From: Halomonas aestuarii
Lineage (GTDB): Bacteria; Pseudomonadota; Gammaproteobacteria; Pseudomonadales; Halomonadaceae
DNA length: 64,000 bases
Reading direction: 5' to 3'
Assembly (NCBI RefSeq): GCF_001886615.1
Contig: NZ_CP018139.1
Coordinates: forward strand, 2,480,001 to 2,544,000
Made by a program: the position numbers and the translations under genes. This document shows positions 55,075-63,454 of this stretch, in pieces (the first letter of the stretch is position 1; each line of letters starts with the position of its first letter). Below the pieces are notes generated by a model that had not been told where the DNA came from, made no database searches, and saw nothing but the letters and a program-made list of their open reading frames with translations.

Positions 55075-56298
55075 ATGGATCACTCAATCATTGTGGTAGG
55101 GGCGGGCGTCGTGGGGCTCAACACCGCGATCGCCCTCGCCAGGAAGGGCCACGACACCTGCCTGGTGGACACCGGCGTGCCCGGCGCCGGCACGTCCTAC
55201 GGCAATGCCGGCATCATCGCCAACTATGCCGTCATGCCCCTGATCACCCCTAGCCTCAGGAAGAGCCTGGTGCCGATGGTGCTCGACCGGGACAGCCCGA
55301 TGTCCATCCAGTCGAGCTATGCGCTCCGGCTCTCGAAGTTCGGCCGCTACTTCCTGCGCGCCACGCGGCAGCGGGAGTGGGAGGCCAGCGGCTATTCGAT
55401 GGGCTCGCTGATGAAGGATGCCTGGCGCTGCTGGGAAGCGGTGCTCGAGGCCTCGGGCAGCACGTCGCTGGTGAAGTCCTCGGGGGTCGTCGTGGCCTTC
55501 GAGAAGCCGGCGTCGTTCCAGGAGTTCCTGGACATCGAGGCGCAGTACAAGAAGGCCTTCGACATTCCCTATGAGCCCCTCGACGGCGACGAGGTAAGGG
55601 AGAAAGTCGGGGTGCTCAGGAACACGCACAGCGGGGGGGTCTTCTATCCCGACGCCCGCTTTGCCGTCGATCCCTATGCCCTCAGCCGGCACCTGTTCGA
55701 GCACTACCTGGCCATCGGCGGCCAGTTCGAGGAGGCCAGCGTCGAGGCGATTCGCTCCATCAACGGGGGACACACCCTCACGCTGAAGGACGGCGAGCTC
55801 TCGGCGAGGCAGGTGGTGCTGGCGACCGGCAACGCCACCAAGTCCCTGCTGAAGCGGATTGGCGTTGACCTGCCCATCGCGTCCGAGCGCGGCTATCACG
55901 CCATTGTCGATTCACCGCTGGAGATGGCGCGGCCTGTGGGGCTCGCCAACCATGGGGTCTTCGCCACGCCCATGAAGAACGGCATCCGTATCGCCGGGCT
56001 CTCGGAGTTCGCGCGGCACGATGCCCCGGCGAGCCGGCGGCGCATCGACCAGCTCGAGCGTATCGCGCGGCATCACTTCGCGGCAGGAATCCGCACGCCG
56101 TGGGTGGGGTCGCGCTCTACCACCCCGGACGGCGTGCCCTATGTCGGCGGGTTCCGCCACCACCCCGGGCTCTGGGTCAACACGGGGCATGGCCACCTGG
56201 GCCTTACGCTCGCCGCGGTCACTGCCCGGGCGCTTGCCGAGGAGATCGACTCTGGCCTTGCTGCCCAGAATCCCTTCTCGCCCCATCGGCACCTCTAG
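55075..56298 (+). CDS. FAD-dependent D-amino-acid dehydrogenase-like oxidoreductase (DadA family)
   Basis: 407-aa DAO-fold flavoprotein. The N-terminal dinucleotide motif is I-V-V-G-A-G-V-V-G-L-N-T, then G-T-S-Y-G-N-A-G and the C-terminal N-T-G-H-G-H-L-G-L-T typical of DadA. It probably deaminates a D-amino acid or oxidises an N-substituted amino acid or hydroxyproline-like compound. Substrate unknown. Confidence 0.88.
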   Translation: MDHSIIVVGAGVVGLNTAIALARKGHDTCLVDTGVPGAGTSYGNAGIIANYAVMPLITPSLRKSLVPMVLDRDSPMSIQSSYALRLSKFGRYFLRATRQREWEASGYSMGSLMKDAWRCWEAVLEASGSTSLVKSSGVVVAFEKPASFQEFLDIEAQYKKAFDIPYEPLDGDEVREKVGVLRNTHSGGVFYPDARFAVDPYALSRHLFEHYLAIGGQFEEASVEAIRSINGGHTLTLKDGELSARQVVLATGNATKSLLKRIGVDLPIASERGYHAIVDSPLEMARPVGLANHGVFATPMKNGIRIAGLSEFARHDAPASRRRIDQLERIARHHFAAGIRTPWVGSRSTTPDGVPYVGGFRHHPGLWVNTGHGHLGLTLAAVTARALAEEIDSGLAAQNPFSPHRHL

Positions 56299-56327
56299 CC
56301 CCTCGAACAACAACGGAAGGAAGCTGC

Positions 56328-57284
56328 ATGAGCCACGCGACCCCCATCCTGGGCGTCTACTTGAGTGATTCGCTCGACCTCGAGGCCCTCTATGGCGACG
56401 CGCTGCGCGAGGGTGCCGGCGACGTTGTCCTGCGCCATCCGCACGAGATCGACCATCCCGAGGACGTGCGATTCGCGATCTGCTGGCTGCCCAACGAACG
56501 GGCTTTCGAGCCCTATCCCAACCTGGCGCTGGCCATGTCGACCGGCGCCGGCGTCGACGCCCTGCTGGCGCATCCCGGCCTCGATGAATCGGTCCAGATC
56601 GCCCGGGTGCGCGACCCGCACCAGGCCGACCTGATGGCCGGCTTTGCCGCGCACGAGGTGCTCCATCGGGAGCGGGATTTCGCCACCCTGGAGCGCAACG
56701 CCGCCACGGCGCGCTGGGCGCCGCTGCCCATGCGGGCGCCGGCCTCTGCCACGGTGGCGGTGCTGGGGCATGGCACCATGGGCCGTGCCGTGGTGCAGGC
56801 CGTGGCCGCGCTCGGCTTTTCCGTGCGCGTGGCCTGCCGCAACGCGCCGGAGGCGCCGGTCGAGGGCGTGACCTACCTGACGGGCGAGGGCGCCGTGCCG
56901 GCCGCGGCGACGGGCGCCGACTACCTGATCAACGTGCTGCCGCTGACGGCCGCGACCGAAGACGTGCTCGGCAGGGCCCTCTTCGCGACGCTCGCCCCGG
57001 GGGCCTGGCTGGTGCAGATCGGCCGCGGCGAACACCTGGTCGAGGAGGACCTGGTCGAGGCCCTCGAGCGTGGCCACCTGGCCGGGGCGAGCCTGGACGT
57101 GTTCCGCGGCGAGCCGCTGCCCTACGACCATCCCTTCTGGCAGGATGACCGGCTGCGCATCACCCCGCACATCGCCAGCGACACCCTGACGGAGGTGGTG
57201 GCGGGGCAGGTGATCGATACCGCCCGTGCCCTGCGCGACGGCCAGCCGCTCGCTACGGGCGTCGACCGGGCCCGTGGCTACTGA
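56328..57284 (+). CDS. D-2-hydroxyacid dehydrogenase (GhrA-like)
   Basis: 318-aa NAD(P)-dependent 2-hydroxyacid dehydrogenase. Rossmann motif V-A-V-L-G-H-G-T-M-G, catalytic Arg in Q-I-G-R-G-E-H-L, and His in I-T-P-H-I-A-S. Similar to glyoxylate/hydroxypyruvate reductase A. AAGGAAG Shine-Dalgarno. Reduces the 2-oxoacid likely produced by the upstream flavoprotein, or the reverse. Confidence 0.88.
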   Translation: MSHATPILGVYLSDSLDLEALYGDALREGAGDVVLRHPHEIDHPEDVRFAICWLPNERAFEPYPNLALAMSTGAGVDALLAHPGLDESVQIARVRDPHQADLMAGFAAHEVLHRERDFATLERNAATARWAPLPMRAPASATVAVLGHGTMGRAVVQAVAALGFSVRVACRNAPEAPVEGVTYLTGEGAVPAAATGADYLINVLPLTAATEDVLGRALFATLAPGAWLVQIGRGEHLVEEDLVEALERGHLAGASLDVFRGEPLPYDHPFWQDDRLRITPHIASDTLTEVVAGQVIDTARALRDGQPLATGVDRARGY

Positions 57285-57349
57285 AGCGACCCCGGTTCAC
57301 ACGCCACGACGACCCCCTGCCGCTATTTACCTATTTAAAGGAGCGTCCC

Positions 57350-58117
57350 ATGAGCCTGCACCACCCCCGTCGCGCCCCGATGAGCGCCGCCGAGAGAGAG
57401 ACCCGCATTGCCCTGGCGGCCTGCTACCGCCTGGCGGCGTACTACCGCATGACGGACCTGATCTACACCCACATCACCGCGCGGGTCCCCGGGGAGGAGG
57501 GGCGTTTCCTGATCAACCCCTATGGCTGGCGCTGGGAGGAGATCACCGCGTCCTCGCTGGTGAAGATCGACGTCGAGGGCAACAAGGTGGATGACAGCCC
57601 GGAAAGGGTGAACCCGGCCGGCTTCACCATCCACTCGGCGATCCATCGGGCGAGCCACGGCGCCGCCTGGGTGATGCACACCCACACCCGCGCCGGGATC
57701 ACGGTGTGCTCGATGGAGGCGGGGCTCGAGACCCGGCTCAACCAGATCTCGCTGCAGTTCCACGACCGGGTGTCCTACCACGACTACGAAGGCATCGCCC
57801 TGAACCTGGAGGAGCGCGAGCGCATCGTGGCGAGCCTCGGCGACAACTCGGTGCTGCTGCTGCGCAACCACGGCCTGTTGACCACCGGGGCCTCGGCCGC
57901 CGAGATGTTCAACAACATGTTCTATCTCGAGCGCGCCTGCGAGCTGCAGGTGGCGGCGCAGTCGACCGGCCAGCCGCTGCGGCGGGTGTCGGAGGAGGTC
58001 GCCCGTCACGTGGCCCGCCAGTACGCCGCCGCCAACCACGAGGATGGCGATCTCGGGCTCGAGTGGGCGGCGCACCTGCGTACCCTCAAGGCGCTGGATC
58101 CGGGCTACAAGGCGTGA
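57350..58117 (+). CDS. Class II aldolase/adducin-family protein
   Basis: 255-aa protein. Zinc ligands H110 and H112 (M-H-T-H-T-R-A-G) and H174 (L-R-N-H-G-L) are present. The N-terminal part has T-D-L-I-Y-T-H-I-T-A-R-V. AAAGGAG Shine-Dalgarno. Some members are aldolases or epimerases, others lack known activity. Third enzyme of the cluster. Confidence 0.87.
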   Translation: MSLHHPRRAPMSAAERETRIALAACYRLAAYYRMTDLIYTHITARVPGEEGRFLINPYGWRWEEITASSLVKIDVEGNKVDDSPERVNPAGFTIHSAIHRASHGAAWVMHTHTRAGITVCSMEAGLETRLNQISLQFHDRVSYHDYEGIALNLEERERIVASLGDNSVLLLRNHGLLTTGASAAEMFNNMFYLERACELQVAAQSTGQPLRRVSEEVARHVARQYAAANHEDGDLGLEWAAHLRTLKALDPGYKA

Positions 58118-58231
58118 GGGCGCTCGGCGGCGAAACCGGATGACCGCCCGGGCGGTTGTCGCCGAGGGGGGAATCTGGCTTTATTGCTGCTGCCCCCTTC
58201 ACGCCCCATCCACACCCCCGGTTCCCCTGAC

Positions 58232-59137
58232 ATGCTGAACCCGCGGCAGCTCTCCCTCTTCCAGTCGATCGCCCTCACGGGCAGCATCAGTGCCGCGGCC
58301 AGGCAGCTGGGCATCTCGCAGCCCGCCGCGAGCAACATGCTGGGGCGGCTGGAGGAGGCCGTCGGCTTCGTGCTGTTCAAGCGCATGCAGGGGCAGCTGG
58401 AGATCACGCCCGAGGGGTCCGCCCTGCTGATCGAGGCGACGCATGCGCTGGATGTGCTGAAGAACCTGGAGACCCGGGCCGAGCAGCTCGTCAGGCTGGA
58501 GCACGGCACGCTCACGGTCGGGGCGCTGGGCTGGGTGTCGACGGGCATCCTGCCCTACGTCGTCGCGGACTTCATGCGCGCCCATCCCGGCCTCAAGGTC
58601 TCGCTGCAGACCCATCCCTCGACCAAGGTGATCGATGCCGTCATCGCCGGCCATTTCGACATCGGGGTGGTGGAGACCCCCTCGCCGACGCCGTCGCTGA
58701 GGATCTCGCCCTTCCAGGTCGAACTGATCGCCGTGCTGCCGGAGGCGAGCGACCTGATGGAGGCGGACACCCTGACGCCCGAGCAGCTGAACGGGGTGCC
58801 GCTGGTCACGCTGGACAGGGCGCACCCGACCACCCAGCGCCTGGTGCAGAACTTCAACCTGGTGGGGGCGGAGTGCCGCATCGTGGCGGAGTCGCACCTC
58901 TTCTCGCCGGCCCTGATCATGTGCCAGGAGGGCGTGGGCATCGCCATCGTCGACGAGCACACCGCGAAGCAGCATCATGTCGAGCCCCGGCGGATCAAGC
59001 GGCTCTCGCCCTCGATCCCCTTCCCGGTCTCGGTGATCACCGCCCAGTACCGTCCGCGCTCGCGGCTTTCCCACGCCTTCGAGGACCTGCTCATGCAGCA
59101 TGTGGCGGCCCTCTCGACGCCCGGCGAGACCGGCTGA
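58232..59137 (+). CDS. LysR-family regulator of the catabolic cluster
   Basis: 301-aa LysR protein: H-T-H with I-S-A-A-A-R-Q-L-G-I-S-Q-P-A-A-S-N-M, then effector domain (L-T-V-G-A-L-G-W-V-S-T-G-I). The 16-codon extension to 58184 lacks protein character. It is co-directional with the enzymes and likely regulates them in response to the substrate. Confidence 0.88.
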   Translation: MLNPRQLSLFQSIALTGSISAAARQLGISQPAASNMLGRLEEAVGFVLFKRMQGQLEITPEGSALLIEATHALDVLKNLETRAEQLVRLEHGTLTVGALGWVSTGILPYVVADFMRAHPGLKVSLQTHPSTKVIDAVIAGHFDIGVVETPSPTPSLRISPFQVELIAVLPEASDLMEADTLTPEQLNGVPLVTLDRAHPTTQRLVQNFNLVGAECRIVAESHLFSPALIMCQEGVGIAIVDEHTAKQHHVEPRRIKRLSPSIPFPVSVITAQYRPRSRLSHAFEDLLMQHVAALSTPGETG

Positions 59138-59192
59138 GCGTCCAGGTTCGCGCCTGCGGCAGGGCGACAAGGCGACGCCCGGCATGCCGCCG

Positions 59193-60386
59193 TCACGCGC
59201 CTGACGCGGTGCTCGGCATCTTCCCCGGGCCGCCATCGATCGGATACGTCTTGGCGTCACCGCTTTCCACCCGGTCGCGTCCTGCGGCCTTGGCGCGGTA
59301 GAGGCGCTGGTCCGCGCGACTGTAGAGGTGCTCGAAGCTGTCGTCCTCCCGCGCCTCGGTCACGCCGATGCTGACGGTGAGCCGGTGCGCGTGGGCGCGC
59401 CCCGGCAGGCGCATGGCGCGGGTGGCCTCCCGGACCCGCTCGGCCAGCCGATGCGCGGCCTCGCCGTCGGTGTTCGGCAGCAGTACCGCGAACTCCTCGC
59501 CGCCCATGCGGGCGACGGTATCGAGGCGGCGCACCTGGTGCAGCAGGATATCGGAAAAGGCGGAGAGCACCTCGTCGCCGACGGGGTGCCCGTAGGTGTC
59601 GTTGATCCGCTTGAAGTGGTCCAGGTCGAGGAGCATCAGGCTGAGCGGGGAGGCGTGGCGACGGCGGCGGGCGAACTCCTGTTCGGCCACCTCCTGCAGG
59701 CGGCGCCGGTTGAAGAGTCCGGTCAGCTCGTCGGTATGGCTCAGGTGGCGCATCGTGTCCTGCTGGCGCTGCAGGCGCACCAGCATCAGCATCACCGTGC
59801 CGACGGCGAGCACGACCATCATCAGCAGCCACACCACGGCCAGGGTCAGCCATCCCATCAGCCGACGCTGGTCGGCCGAGGCCTGGTGGAGCAACTGGCT
59901 CAGCTCGCTGTAGTTCCAGGCCAGCCCCTCCTCGATCTCGAGCCCGCGCGTGCGCACCTCCTCGAGCGCCCGGGAGTCGAACTCGTCGCCCTCTGCCGTG
60001 GTGACTTGGGTCCGCAGGGCCTCGATGCGCTCCTCGATGTCGGCAAGCTCCTCGAGCAGCGGCGTATAGCCCGCGAGGGGGAGGTCGCTGCGCATCAGCT
60101 GCAGCCGTATGCCCTCGATGCGCCTGGGGAGGCGTTGCAGCAGCTTGGCCAGTTCTCCGCCATGGTGCGGGTCCTCGAGGTCGACGTGGCGGTCCAGGGC
60201 GGTGCGCAGCTTGTCGGGGTCCTGCTGGGCCCGCACCACGTCCGCGACCATGGCGGTGTAGTCGGCGCCGACGTGCTGTCGTGCCTGGAAGACGTAGAAG
60301 GTGATCGCCAGCAGACAGACCGAGGCGATCAGGCCGAAGGCCAGCAGCAGGCGACGGCGCAAGCCCCTGGCCGATATGGCCTTCAT
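59193..60386 (-). CDS. Membrane-bound diguanylate cyclase (GGDEF)
   Basis: 397-aa protein: membrane helix at about 11-34, periplasmic helical sensor domain (about 35-175), second helix at about 177-204, cytoplasmic GGDEF domain. The active motif G-G-E-E-F is at 295-299 and the inhibitory I-site R-R-L-D at 286-289. Makes cyclic di-GMP. Its ATG overlaps the stop of the upstream periplasmic-protein gene by 4 bases, so that protein may be its sensor partner. Confidence 0.93.
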   Translation of the reverse strand: MKAISARGLRRRLLLAFGLIASVCLLAITFYVFQARQHVGADYTAMVADVVRAQQDPDKLRTALDRHVDLEDPHHGGELAKLLQRLPRRIEGIRLQLMRSDLPLAGYTPLLEELADIEERIEALRTQVTTAEGDEFDSRALEEVRTRGLEIEEGLAWNYSELSQLLHQASADQRRLMGWLTLAVVWLLMMVVLAVGTVMLMLVRLQRQQDTMRHLSHTDELTGLFNRRRLQEVAEQEFARRRRHASPLSLMLLDLDHFKRINDTYGHPVGDEVLSAFSDILLHQVRRLDTVARMGGEEFAVLLPNTDGEAAHRLAERVREATRAMRLPGRAHAHRLTVSIGVTEAREDDSFEHLYSRADQRLYRAKAAGRDRVESGDAKTYPIDGGPGKMPSTASGA

Positions 60387-60940
60387 CTCGCGCTGACCTC
60401 CCGGAGTGCCCAGATCCAGCGGGTCAGCGGTGCCGTGCCTGCCAGCACGGCCTCGGCCTCCTCGGGCACCACCAGCATCAGCGGGCCGAACTGGTCGGGC
60501 CCGATGGGCTCGCCGTCCAGCCGCGTCACCATCAGGTAGCGCTTCTCGCGACGCTCCGCCGGCGTGAGGAAGGTGGTGTAGCCGTCATCGGCGATGAACC
60601 GCACGCGCCGGGCCTCGTCCAGGCCGTTCGCGGCCAGGAAGTCGTCCAGGTTGACCCCCGAGAAGCGGCCCTCGAGCCCCTCGGGATGGCGCATCTCCAC
60701 ATGGCGAAGGCCGGTCTCCTCGATCTCGCGCAGCGACAGCGTCCGGCTCTCGCCCCCCCGGGTGATCGCCAGTATCGGGGCGTCGGGCGCCCCCTGGCTC
60801 TCGGCCCTAGCGGGCGCGGCCAGCGGCCAAAGCAGCGAGGAGAACATCATCGAGAGCATCAACGACAGCATCAGTCGCCGCCATGACGGTCGCCATGAAA
60901 GGGGTCGCCAGGCAAGAGGGCGCCAGGACAGGAGCCGCAT
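60383..60940 (-). CDS. Periplasmic molybdopterin-oxidoreductase-fold protein without cofactor cysteine
   Basis: About 185 aa. The N-terminus has a W-R-P-L repeat (L-S-W-R-P-L-A-W-R-P-L-S) before a signal-like hydrophobic stretch (M-L-S-L-M-L-S-M-M-F-S-S-L-L-W). The mature part resembles the small sulfite-oxidase-like domain (F-S-G-V-N-L-D-D-F-L and G-P-L-M-L-V-V-P) but has no cysteine, so molybdenum ligation as in YedY is impossible. Start uncertain (60940, or later at M-L-S-L). Coupled to the diguanylate cyclase; a binding or sensing role is likely. Confidence 0.7.
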   Translation of the reverse strand: MRLLSWRPLAWRPLSWRPSWRRLMLSLMLSMMFSSLLWPLAAPARAESQGAPDAPILAITRGGESRTLSLREIEETGLRHVEMRHPEGLEGRFSGVNLDDFLAANGLDEARRVRFIADDGYTTFLTPAERREKRYLMVTRLDGEPIGPDQFGPLMLVVPEEAEAVLAGTAPLTRWIWALREVSAR

Positions 60941-61298
60941 CGGGGAGCGGCAGGTGCGGGGCAGGGGAGACATCGCGTCGGTGCTTCCGGATCGCTGGTG
61001 GGCCGCGTAACGGCCTCCCATCAGGGGCCGGTTACAGAATGTATCTTCATTATGCTTACTATCCCTGAAAACCGGGCGGGCTGTCCATCCCGAGTCATCA
61101 TTCTGTCTTAATTCTCCCCTTCGGGATCATGCAGCGTGGAACCATATAAAAGCATGAGTCCGCTCATCATCCGACAGGCTCGGGTGGCCGGTCGTCGAGC
61201 GGTGGGGGCGACGCAGGAAGGGAGGGGGGCATGAGCGTGGGAGGCCCCGCGTGACGCGAGGCAGCCTCGCCCGGGTGGGCGAGGCCGCGGGCCCGGCG
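60941..61298. other. Gene-free region
   Basis: Holds the upstream region of the periplasmic-protein gene and the 3' flank of icd. A 9-bp stem (61264-61272 with 61277-61285, loop GGGT) may terminate icd. Nothing else recognised. Confidence 0.5.
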
Positions 61299-63038
61299 TC
61301 AGGCCGACAGGCGCTCGGCCACGGCATCCAGGAAGCCCTGCATGTCGACGATGGTTTCCGAGGCAGGATCGGTGGTCTTGCCCTTCAGGTCGCCGGTGAT
61401 GATGCCGTCGCCGACGGTATCGATCAGCGCGGCCTTGAGGCGGGTGGCGTAGTCCACCAGGGCCTCGTTGCCCTCGCGCTCGCCCAGGGTCTCCAGGGCG
61501 TTGGCCACGGCGAAGATCAGCGCGGAGGAGTTGAAGTGCGCTTCCTTCCCGCCGGTCTCAAGGTACTTCAGGTAGAGGTCGTGGGCGGTGCCGTGGGGCG
61601 CCTCGAAGAGCATGGTGCCGTTCTTGCTCTCGATGATGGAGCTGGCGGTGGCCAGGCTGCCGCCCAGCGCCGCGGAGATGTCCGAGAAGATGTCGCCGTC
61701 CAGGTTCTGCGCCGGGTAGAGGGCGTTGCGGGGCGGGTCGGTGATCATCTTGATGAGCTGGCTGGAGGGCCGCATGATCATGAACGAGGGCGGCGGCGTG
61801 TCGGCCTTCGCCAGCTCGCGGCGGACGTCGGTGATGGCGGTACTGAAGACATCGTCGTACTCCATGTACTCGCGCTTGAGGCCGAAGTAGACCTCCTTGT
61901 CCTTGCGCGAGGCGTCGCGGAACACCTGGGTGACCCAGTCCTTGATCGCCTCGTGGTCGTTGGACATCAGCAGGATGGGGTCGCCCTGCTTGACGTGGCG
62001 GGCGTGCTTCTCCTCGCCGTCGACGACCACCTTGAGGATGCCGTTCTCAAGGGCCGGGGCGTTGTAGCTGCCGTACTGGTCGCCACCGCCGGCGCTCATC
62101 CGCGACAGCGAGACGTGGGCCTTGCGGGTGGGAATGCCGTGCACCTTGAGCTGCTCGACCAGCTTGTAGAGCTTGCGGCCGGTGGTGTTGTCCGGCACGC
62201 CCCACAGCGCCCGCTCCGGAGGGTTGGCGACGATGCGGGCGGCCTGGGCGTCGATCAGCTCGTAGTGGTAGGAGAGCCCCAGCGCCTCGACCTGCGCGCG
62301 GTAGTCGCTCTCGTAGATGCCCTCGATGGCGGCCCGCATCACGCCGTCGTAGCCGGCGATCACGGTGTCCTTCAGGCCCAGGTAGATGTCACGCTTCTCG
62401 TTGATGGCGCGCTGGAAGAAGCGGTGCGCCCAGGCCTTGATCTGGTCGATGTCGTTGGTGGCGAGCAGCCAGGGGTCGCCCTTCTTGACCTCGCGGCGGT
62501 GCAGCTCGACCGGGTCGCCGCTGGCGCCGACGAACAGCAGCTTGACGATGCCGGTGGCGCTGGAGAGCTCGTTGAAGCTGTCCTTGCTGCCGCCGGTGGC
62601 CATGGTGTCGACCTCGATGTCGCGGCCGATCCACTCGGGCTTCTTGAACTGCAGGTTGCGGAACTGGATGTCCTCGCGGGTGATGTTGCCGCCGATACCC
62701 TTGCGGATGGCACCGTTGGGCGACTTGGTGGCCAGCGGATGCAGCGAGGTGCCGTCGAGCTCCGGATGCTTGGCCAGCATCTCGCCCAGCTGGGCGCGGT
62801 TCACCGTCATGCCGGCGTTCTTCACCCCCACGCCGTGCTGCTTGAGGGCCTCGATGGCATCGATGACCGCCTGGCCGTTGGTGACCAGGCGGTTCTCAGC
62901 GGTCAGGTCGATCTCGACCAGGTCCACGTCCAGGCGGGACGTCACGAAGGTCTCGAGGATGCGCTCGAAGGCCACCTGGGCCATCTCGTCGCCATGCAGG
63001 ATGACCAGGGGGGCTGACACGTCGATCTTGCTGCTCAT
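61299..63038 (-). CDS. NADP-dependent isocitrate dehydrogenase-family protein with internal duplication
   Basis: 579-aa enzyme. The N-terminus is V-I-L-H-G-D-E-M-A-Q-V and T-K-S-P-N-G-A-I-R-K-G-I-G-G as in eukaryotic-type NADP-IDH; the C-terminus has E-A-P-H-G-T-A-H-D and N-L-D-G-D-I-F-S-D. Length exceeds the usual 410 aa because a segment is present twice (about 147-241 and 315-404), each with G-D-P-x-L-L and G-L-K. Converts isocitrate to 2-oxoglutarate if active. AAGGAAG precedes the ATG. Confidence 0.8.
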   Translation of the reverse strand: MSSKIDVSAPLVILHGDEMAQVAFERILETFVTSRLDVDLVEIDLTAENRLVTNGQAVIDAIEALKQHGVGVKNAGMTVNRAQLGEMLAKHPELDGTSLHPLATKSPNGAIRKGIGGNITREDIQFRNLQFKKPEWIGRDIEVDTMATGGSKDSFNELSSATGIVKLLFVGASGDPVELHRREVKKGDPWLLATNDIDQIKAWAHRFFQRAINEKRDIYLGLKDTVIAGYDGVMRAAIEGIYESDYRAQVEALGLSYHYELIDAQAARIVANPPERALWGVPDNTTGRKLYKLVEQLKVHGIPTRKAHVSLSRMSAGGGDQYGSYNAPALENGILKVVVDGEEKHARHVKQGDPILLMSNDHEAIKDWVTQVFRDASRKDKEVYFGLKREYMEYDDVFSTAITDVRRELAKADTPPPSFMIMRPSSQLIKMITDPPRNALYPAQNLDGDIFSDISAALGGSLATASSIIESKNGTMLFEAPHGTAHDLYLKYLETGGKEAHFNSSALIFAVANALETLGEREGNEALVDYATRLKAALIDTVGDGIITGDLKGKTTDPASETIVDMQGFLDAVAERLSA

Positions 63039-63123
63039 CACGCTTCCTTTGGTTGAGGTGATGGAAGGGGTCGGATAAGGGAGTGGTCATAGGGTACGCC
63101 TGCCGCCTTTTCTCTGCCAGAGA

Positions 63124-63453
63124 TCAGCCCGCGGGCCGAGGCCCGAGCAGGATGATGCCGGCCCCGAGCAGGCAGAGGCCCGTGCCGAGCAGGTCCCAGC
63201 GGTCGGGCAGGCGCTGCTCGACCAGCCAGAGCCAGGCCACCGAGGTGGCGATGTAGACCCCGCCATAGGCGGCGTAGGCCCGCCCGGCGTAGTCCGCCCC
63301 GGACAGGCTCAGCAGCCAGGCGAAGAGCGCCAGGCTGGCCAGCCCCGGGATCAGCCAGAGGGCCGGCCTGTCCAGCCGCCACCAGGCCCAGACGCTGAAG
63401 CAGCCGGCGATCTCGGCCAGGGCGGCGGCGACATAGATCGCCAGGGTGGCCAT
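63124..63453 (-). CDS. YnfA/UPF0060 family small membrane protein
   Basis: 109-aa protein with four membrane segments. [16 protein letters not shown] and [10 protein letters not shown] are the family motifs. Related to small multidrug resistance fold; function unknown. Follows the threonine dehydratase gene by one base. Confidence 0.92.
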   Translation of the reverse strand: MATLAIYVAAALAEIAGCFSVWAWWRLDRPALWLIPGLASLALFAWLLSLSGADYAGRAYAAYGGVYIATSVAWLWLVEQRLPDRWDLLGTGLCLLGAGIILLGPRPAG

Positions 63454-63454
63454 C

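Noticed and set aside
61251..63017. 588-codon plus-strand frame opposite the isocitrate dehydrogenase gene
   Set aside because: Antisense shadow rich in V/G/D/H; the minus-strand frame has the enzyme motifs.
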